Part shown: positions 59,133-64,000 of the stretch, one piece after another | How the letters are laid out: each line of letters starts with the position of its first letter | How positions within the stretch are numbered: the stretch's first letter is position 1 | DNA from: Rhizobiales bacterium CCH3-A5 | Lineage (GTDB): Bacteria; Pseudomonadota; Alphaproteobacteria; Rhizobiales; Beijerinckiaceae | Direction of reading: 5' to 3' | NCBI GenBank assembly: GCA_001556025.1 | Contig: LSIB01000064.1 | Location: forward strand, 1 to 64,000 | DNA length: 64,000 bases | The notes under the pieces: model-generated | Told to the model about the DNA's origin: nothing | Seen by the model: the letters and a program-made list of their open reading frames with translations, nothing else | Databases searched by the model: none | Translations under genes and position numbers: made by a program

Positions 59133-59432
59133 TCAGCGCCGGGCCAGATGGCCGAGTTCGCGCTGCAGATCGGCGCGCTCGCTCGCATCGCAGGGCTTGG
59201 GAGCCTTGTAGGCCTTCACCGCGAAGCCCGAACTCGCGGTGGTGAAACGCGCCCTCTCCTCCCGGTCGAGCCTAGCCGCGACGCGGGCGCGATCGACCCT
59301 GACGCCGCAGTCGAAGCCGCGCGAGACGCGCGAGGCGGCGTATTCGGGCGTGCCGGGCGCCGGCCCCATGGCGGTGCAGGCCGGAAAGCCGAGCGCCAGC
59401 AGCGCGGCGAGGCAGAGCTTCGGAGACGACAT
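59133..59432 (-). CDS. Small exported Cys-containing protein, paralogue of the next gene
   Basis: A 99-residue precursor: MSSPKLCLAALLALGFPACT is a signal peptide with a weak lipobox (FPAC). The mature part has Cys in GFDCGVR and a C-terminal helix KPCDASERADLQRELGHLAR. That tail resembles ACDREERAALRERMNGIR of the neighbour at 59450, so the two are probably tandem paralogues. Function unknown. Confidence 0.7.
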   Translation of the reverse strand: MSSPKLCLAALLALGFPACTAMGPAPGTPEYAASRVSRGFDCGVRVDRARVAARLDREERARFTTASSGFAVKAYKAPKPCDASERADLQRELGHLARR

Positions 59433-59449
59433 GGTCGGATCGGCGCGCC

Positions 59450-59821
59450 CTAGAGCCCGTCGAAGCGGCCGGCGCGGATGCCGTTCATGCGCTCGCGCAA
59501 GGCGGCGCGCTCCTCGCGATCGCAGGCCTCCGGGCGGATGCCTTGATTGATTGTCTGCGCTTCGGAGACCGTGATGTAGGTCGAGCGGGCGCTGGCGATG
59601 TGCTCGGGCGTCGCGCCGCGCTGGCTTTCGCTGGCCAGGAAACGATCCAGCGTGTCGCGGCGCGGGCTGCCGGCGCGGCAGGCGAGCGCGCGCGAAACGG
59701 TGTTGGCCAGTTCCGAGGCGCGCGAGGCGCTCGGATTGGAAGGGCCGGAGACGCAGGCCGCCAAAGGCAGCCCCAGCAGGCAGGCGACCGCGAGCGGCCG
59801 GACGAGGACGACAGCGCGCAT
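59450..59821 (-). CDS. Small lipoprotein downstream of aspS
   Basis: A 123-residue lipoprotein: MRAVVLVRPLAVACLLGLPL then lipobox PLAACV. Mature part has Cys in ALACRAGS and EACDREERAALRERM near the end, plus SYITVSEAQTI-like sequence in the middle. It starts 4 nt after the aspS stop, so it is probably transcribed from aspS. Function unknown; it resembles the following gene at its C-terminus. Confidence 0.72.
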   Translation of the reverse strand: MRAVVLVRPLAVACLLGLPLAACVSGPSNPSASRASELANTVSRALACRAGSPRRDTLDRFLASESQRGATPEHIASARSTYITVSEAQTINQGIRPEACDREERAALRERMNGIRAGRFDGL

Positions 59822-59825
59822 CGGA

Positions 59826-61610
59826 TCAGCCGTTCTTTTCGGGGGCGTTGATGCGCAGATGCGCCTCGCGGAGCTGCTTTGGCGAGGCTTCGGAGGGCGC
59901 GCCCATCAGCAGATCGACGGCCTGCTGATTCATCGGGAACAGCGCCACCTCGCGCAGATTGGTCGCGCCCGCGAGCAGCATGATGATGCGGTCGATGCCG
60001 GCCGCCATGCCGCCATGGGGCGGCGCGCCATACTGGAAAGCACGATACATGCCGCCAAAGCGCTCGATCACCGTCTCCTCGCTATGTCCGGCGATCTCGA
60101 AGGCCTTCACCATCGCCTCGGGGCGGTGGTTGCGGATGCCGCCCGAGGCGAGCTCGTAGCCGTTGCAGGCGATGTCGTACTGGAACGCCTTGATCGTCAG
60201 CGGGTCGTCGTTCTTCAGCGACTCCAGCCCGCCCTGCGGCATCGAGAACGGGTTGTGCGAGAAATCGACGCGCTTCTCGTCCTCATCGTACTCGTACATC
60301 GGGAAATCGACGATCCAAGCGAAGGCGAAGGCGTTCTCGTCGATCAGCCCGAGTTCGGAGCCGACCTTGTTTCGCGCCGCGCCGGCGAATTTGTAGAACT
60401 TGTCAGGGTTGCCTGCGGCAAAGAAGCAGGCGTCGCCGGGCTTCAGGCCCATCTGCGCCACGATCGCGGCGACGCGCTCGGGCCCGATGTTGTTGGCGAT
60501 CGGCCCCTGCCCTTCGCCATCATCCTTGATCATCAGATAGCCCAGCCCCGGCTGGCCTTCCCCTTGCGCCCAGGAGTTCATCCGGTCGCAGAAGGCGCGG
60601 CTGCCGGCGTTTGGACCGGGGATCGCCCAGACGCGGTTCTTCTCGTCCTCGAGGATGCGGGAGAAGACCTTGAAGCCCGAGCCGCGGAAATGCTCCGAGA
60701 CGTCCTGCATCACCAGCGGGTTGCGCAGGTCGGGCTTGTCCGAGCCGTACTTGGAAATGGACTCGGCATAGGGGATGCGCGGCCAGGTCTTGGTGACCGA
60801 CTTGCCGCCGCCGAACTCCTCGAACACGCCGGAAATCACCGGCTCCATCGTGGCGAAGACATCCTCCTGCTCGACGAAGCTCATCTCGACGTCGAGCTGG
60901 TAGAACTCGCCCGGCAGCCGATCGGCGCGCGGGTCCTCGTCGCGGAAGCAGGGCGCGATCTGGAAATAGCGGTCGAACCCGGCCATCATCAAAAGCTGCT
61001 TGTACTGCTGCGGGGCCTGCGGCAGCGCATAGAATTTTCCGGGATGCAGCCGGCTCGGCACGAGGAAATCGCGCGCGCCTTCCGGCGAGGAGGCTGTCAG
61101 GATCGGCGTCTGGAACTCGTTGAAACCGGAGTTCTTCATACGGGTGCGTAGCGAGTCGATCACCTTCCCGCGCAGCATGATGTTGTTGTGCAGTTTTTCG
61201 CGGCGCAGATCGAGGAAGCGGTATTTCAGCCGCGTATCCTCGGGATAGTCGAGATCGCCGAAGACCGGCAGCGGCAATTCCGCAGATGGCCCCAGAACCT
61301 CGATCGCCGTCGCGAAGACCTCGACCGCGCCGGTGGCGAGGTTGGCGTTCTCGGTGCCGGCAAGACGCGGCTTGACCTTGCCGTCGATGCGGATGACCCA
61401 TTCCGAGCGCACGGCTTCAGCGTCCGCGAAAGCGGGCGAATCCGGGTCGATCACGACCTGCGTCATGCCGTAATGGTCACGCAGGTCGATGAAGAGCACG
61501 CCGCCATGGTCGCGGATGCGGTGGCACCACCCCGAGAGGCGGACCTGCTGGCCGACATCGCTTTCGCGAAGCGCGCCACAGGTATGCGAACGATAGCGGT
61601 GCAGGGTCAC
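59826..61610 (-). CDS. aspS: Aspartyl-tRNA synthetase (non-discriminating type likely)
   Basis: Class IIb synthetase of 594 residues charging tRNA-Asp, and probably tRNA-Asn. N-terminal OB-fold anticodon domain (1-110; [20 protein letters not shown]), then class II motif 2 ([26 protein letters not shown]) and motif 3 ([18 protein letters not shown]), with the bacterial insertion (GAD) domain between. His35 in RDHGG matches the His of non-discriminating bacterial AspRS, where discriminating enzymes have Leu. That fits organisms lacking AsnRS that use GatCAB. It is divergent from rnd. Confidence 0.97.
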   Translation of the reverse strand: MTLHRYRSHTCGALRESDVGQQVRLSGWCHRIRDHGGVLFIDLRDHYGMTQVVIDPDSPAFADAEAVRSEWVIRIDGKVKPRLAGTENANLATGAVEVFATAIEVLGPSAELPLPVFGDLDYPEDTRLKYRFLDLRREKLHNNIMLRGKVIDSLRTRMKNSGFNEFQTPILTASSPEGARDFLVPSRLHPGKFYALPQAPQQYKQLLMMAGFDRYFQIAPCFRDEDPRADRLPGEFYQLDVEMSFVEQEDVFATMEPVISGVFEEFGGGKSVTKTWPRIPYAESISKYGSDKPDLRNPLVMQDVSEHFRGSGFKVFSRILEDEKNRVWAIPGPNAGSRAFCDRMNSWAQGEGQPGLGYLMIKDDGEGQGPIANNIGPERVAAIVAQMGLKPGDACFFAAGNPDKFYKFAGAARNKVGSELGLIDENAFAFAWIVDFPMYEYDEDEKRVDFSHNPFSMPQGGLESLKNDDPLTIKAFQYDIACNGYELASGGIRNHRPEAMVKAFEIAGHSEETVIERFGGMYRAFQYGAPPHGGMAAGIDRIIMLLAGATNLREVALFPMNQQAVDLLMGAPSEASPKQLREAHLRINAPEKNG

Positions 61611-61746
61611 GGGACGGGTCTCTTCGGAGCGTTATGCGAGGCTGCGGACGGCGCAGGCCGCGGTTTCGGGGTTAAGCACACGCCCGCAGCCGGATTGTCA
61701 AGAACGCCCGCGACATGACGGCGCTTCGTCTGCTAAGAGGCCGGCC

Positions 61747-62886
61747 ATGAGCCTCATCACCACGACCGCCGCCCTCGCCGACGCCTGCGCGCGGCTGGCC
61801 AAACACTCCTTCGTCACGGTCGATACCGAGTTCCTGCGGGAGACGACCTATTATCCGAAACTCTGCCTGATCCAGCTCGCCTCGCCCGACGAGGCCGTGC
61901 TGGTCGATCCGCTCTCGCCCGATCTCGACCTCGCGCCCTTCCTGCTGCTGATGGCGAACCGGCATGTCGTCAAGGTCTTCCACGCGGCGCGGCAGGACCT
62001 CGAAATCGTCTGGATCATCGGCAAGCTGATCCCCGCCCCGCTGTTCGACACGCAGGTCGCCGCCATGGTCTGCGGCTATGGCGATTCGGTCGGCTACGAG
62101 CAGCTCGCCAACGACCTCGCCAAGGCGCGGATCGACAAGTCGTCGCGCTTTACCGACTGGTCGCGCCGGCCGCTCAGCGAGGCGCAGCTCGCCTATGCCG
62201 AGTCGGACGTCACCCATCTGCGCGATGTCTATCTGGCGCTCGATGCCGACATCAAGGCGAGCGGGCGGGAGGCCTGGGTCGCCGAGGAAATGTCGGTGCT
62301 GAATTCTCCAAGCACCTATGAGGTCAAGCCCGAGAACGCCTGGCAGCGCCTGAAGGGCCGCATCCGCAAGCCGAAGGAACTGGCTCTGCTGATGGAGCTC
62401 GCCGCCTGGCGCGAGCGCGAGGCGCAGAGCCGCGACGTGCCGCGCCAGCGCGTGCTCAAGGACGATGCGCTGATGGACATCGTGCAGCGCGGGCCGCGCT
62501 CGGTCGAGGCGCTGGCGGAACTGCGCTCGGTGCCGAACGGCTTCGAGCGTTCGCGCGCCGGGGCCGAGGTGCTGGCCGCGATCGAGCGGGGCTTGGCGCT
62601 CGATCCCAAGAGCCTGCCCCGGCTGGAGCGCGAGCGTGGGCGCGGCGGCAACGGCGCGGTGCTCGACCTGCTCAAGGTGCTGCTCAAGGCGGTCTCGGAC
62701 GCCGAGCGCGTCGCGCCCAAGATCATCGCCTCGTCGGACGATCTGGAGGCGATCGCCTTCGACGACGAGGCCGACGTGCCGGCGCTTCAGGGCTGGCGGC
62801 GCGGGGTTTTTGGCGAGAAGGCTCTGGCGCTGAAGAACGGGGCCCTGAGCCTCCGGATCGTGCGCGGACGCGTCACGGTCGCCTGA
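61747..62886 (+). CDS. rnd: Ribonuclease D
   Basis: A 379-residue DEDD-type 3'-5' exoribonuclease acting in tRNA and RNA 3' maturation. Motif I is [20 protein letters not shown], motif [14 protein letters not shown] and motif [17 protein letters not shown] with the DEDDy Tyr. The HRDC domain follows (about 205-290; [20 protein letters not shown]). Divergent from aspS over a 136-bp intergenic region. Confidence 0.96.
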   Translation: MSLITTTAALADACARLAKHSFVTVDTEFLRETTYYPKLCLIQLASPDEAVLVDPLSPDLDLAPFLLLMANRHVVKVFHAARQDLEIVWIIGKLIPAPLFDTQVAAMVCGYGDSVGYEQLANDLAKARIDKSSRFTDWSRRPLSEAQLAYAESDVTHLRDVYLALDADIKASGREAWVAEEMSVLNSPSTYEVKPENAWQRLKGRIRKPKELALLMELAAWREREAQSRDVPRQRVLKDDALMDIVQRGPRSVEALAELRSVPNGFERSRAGAEVLAAIERGLALDPKSLPRLERERGRGGNGAVLDLLKVLLKAVSDAERVAPKIIASSDDLEAIAFDDEADVPALQGWRRGVFGEKALALKNGALSLRIVRGRVTVA

Positions 62887-62892
62887 ACGGGC

Positions 62893-64000
62893 TTAGCCCG
62901 CCACGATGTCGTGCTCTCGGCCGAGCAACCTGGCGAGCTGCTTGAGCCTCCCCATCACGCGGTCGCTCGCCAGAGCCGTGAGGTCCGATGGCAGGCGAAG
63001 CACCAACCGGCTGTCGACGCAGAGCAGCGTCGTCCGCGACAGGATGCCCGGCATGCCCGCCGAGAGCAGATAGGCGACGCGGAACGCGCCGGCGAGCACC
63101 TGCGACATCTCGATCTGGCGCGGGGCCAGCAGGCGGCGCAAACCCTCGGCAGAGACGGTGTCGGTCTTGTTGCCGGCATAGCGATGAAACACAGTTAGGG
63201 CCAGAAAGGCGCGGCCGGGGTGGTCGACGCCGCTGAAGGCGGCGTGCGCGATCACGTTGAGGCTCTGCTCGCCGCGATAATCGGGATGCGCCCGCCAGCC
63301 GATGTCGGACAAAAGGCAGGCGGCCTCTTCCAGCCGGCGATCCCCGTGCTCCTCGGGCAGCCCCGCGCTGGCGACCAGCCGTCGTGTCCAGGCGATCAGG
63401 TCTGCGCCATGGCGCGGCTCGCGCGAGCGGAGCTGGTTGTAGTCCTGCGCCGCGCGCAGCAACGGATCGACGGCGCGCTCATGGCCGGGCAACATGTCGT
63501 GCAGCAGCCCCTCGCGCACGCCGCTGGCCGAGATCACGACGGCGCGCGGGCGGCCGCGCTTGATCAGCAGGTCGAGCACCAGCGCGCCATAGGCGAGCAG
63601 CGGCCGCCGCGCAGACGAGACCGCGTCGATCGCCTCCAGCACGCTGGCGTCGGCGCGCTCGACGAGCCGTGTGAAATCGGCGACGTCGCGGGCCGGCACG
63701 GTGTAGCCATGCATCACGCTGAGCGGATAGCCGGCCTGGCGCTGGTGCAGCGTCGCCAGCGCGCGCCAGGTGCCGCCGACGGCGAAGAAGTCCTTGCCGC
63801 GCATGGCTGAGACCTGGGGCAGATGATCGAGCTGGTCGCGCACGATCTTCTCGGCCGCCTTGAGCGAGCCTTTGGAGCGGTCCATCAGCGCCAGACCGCC
63901 GATCGGCAGGCTGACGCCCTGCCCCACCCTGTCGCCATCGACGGCGATGAGTTCAAGCGAGCCGCCGCCGAGATCGCCGACGACGCCTTCGGGCTCCGCA
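62893..64000 (-). CDS. ppx: Exopolyphosphatase Ppx/GppA family protein (5' end beyond window)
   Basis: Partial gene: the coding frame continues off the right edge, so the N-terminus is missing. Upstream of the internal GTG at 63927 the frame still reads the phosphate-binding segment VVGDLGGGSLELIAVDGDRV. The visible 368 residues or so include LPIGGLALMDRSKG, AVGGTWRALATLHQRQAGYP, SASGVREGLLHDMLP and a C-terminal HD-like region (RLEEAACLLSDIGWRAHPDY). It degrades polyphosphate or guanosine pentaphosphate. Downstream of and convergent with rnd. Confidence 0.93.
   Translation of the reverse strand, partial: AEPEGVVGDLGGGSLELIAVDGDRVGQGVSLPIGGLALMDRSKGSLKAAEKIVRDQLDHLPQVSAMRGKDFFAVGGTWRALATLHQRQAGYPLSVMHGYTVPARDVADFTRLVERADASVLEAIDAVSSARRPLLAYGALVLDLLIKRGRPRAVVISASGVREGLLHDMLPGHERAVDPLLRAAQDYNQLRSREPRHGADLIAWTRRLVASAGLPEEHGDRRLEEAACLLSDIGWRAHPDYRGEQSLNVIAHAAFSGVDHPGRAFLALTVFHRYAGNKTDTVSAEGLRRLLAPRQIEMSQVLAGAFRVAYLLSAGMPGILSRTTLLCVDSRLVLRLPSDLTALASDRVMGRLKQLARLLGREHDIVAG

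Overview
The window is high-GC chromosomal DNA from an alphaproteobacterium, most likely Hyphomicrobiales (Rhizobiales) and possibly Bosea-like; the genus is an inference. The pointers are the four-part aapJQMP amino-acid transporter, an NDUFS4-type complex I accessory subunit, a Rhizobium-type phosphonate monoester hydrolase, a non-discriminating-type AspRS, and rsmB-guaA linkage.

Layout. 1-2250: the edge of an integrated element, with a tRNA-Leu(CAA) 3' fragment, an AlpA-type regulator, a P4-type tyrosine integrase and a repeat-rich att/promoter region abutting the 3' end of guaA. 2251-12586: guaA, an rsmB-like gene, small envelope proteins, an Lrp regulator, a GlpQ-type phosphodiesterase, a GT39/GT2/LAB_N lipid-glycan cassette, and metC with an unusual signal-less solute-binding-like gene. 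12846-18602: an aap operon with two tandem binding proteins, hairpins after each and a strong terminator at the end. 18802-33679: small secreted/membrane proteins, then two very large RTX proteins (one an ExeM-type nuclease fused to a 5'-nucleotidase, the other with a beta-helix-like core), divergent from a type I secretion ATPase and adaptor. 33894-44117: a tightly packed run encoding a phosphonate monoester hydrolase, two paralogous family-5 binding proteins, two ATPases, two permeases and a second alkaline-phosphatase-superfamily phosphodiesterase. 44200-46693: a TetR-linked GST/CMD/SnoaL cluster. 46776-53171: an acyl-CoA synthetase, a kinase and a DUF6285-type protein resembling LvaE-LvaA-LvaB of levulinate/4-hydroxy-acid catabolism, with a TRAP binding protein, an enoyl-CoA hydratase and a double-domain HxlR regulator. 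53288-64000: tRNA-Arg and tRNA-Pro, housekeeping genes (NDUFS4-like, DUF192, aspS, rnd, ppx), a large unknown exported protein and surface-glycan modification genes.

How the parts may work together. Several loci deal with phosphorus and organic scavenging. The secreted nuclease/nucleotidase could turn extracellular DNA into nucleosides and phosphate. GlpQ cleaves glycerophosphodiesters. The PMH-transporter-NPP run looks like an uptake-and-hydrolysis system for an unidentified phosphodiester or phosphonate monoester, and is the best candidate here for an undescribed system. The lva-like kinase module is the second. No CRISPR array, rRNA operon or replication origin was seen.
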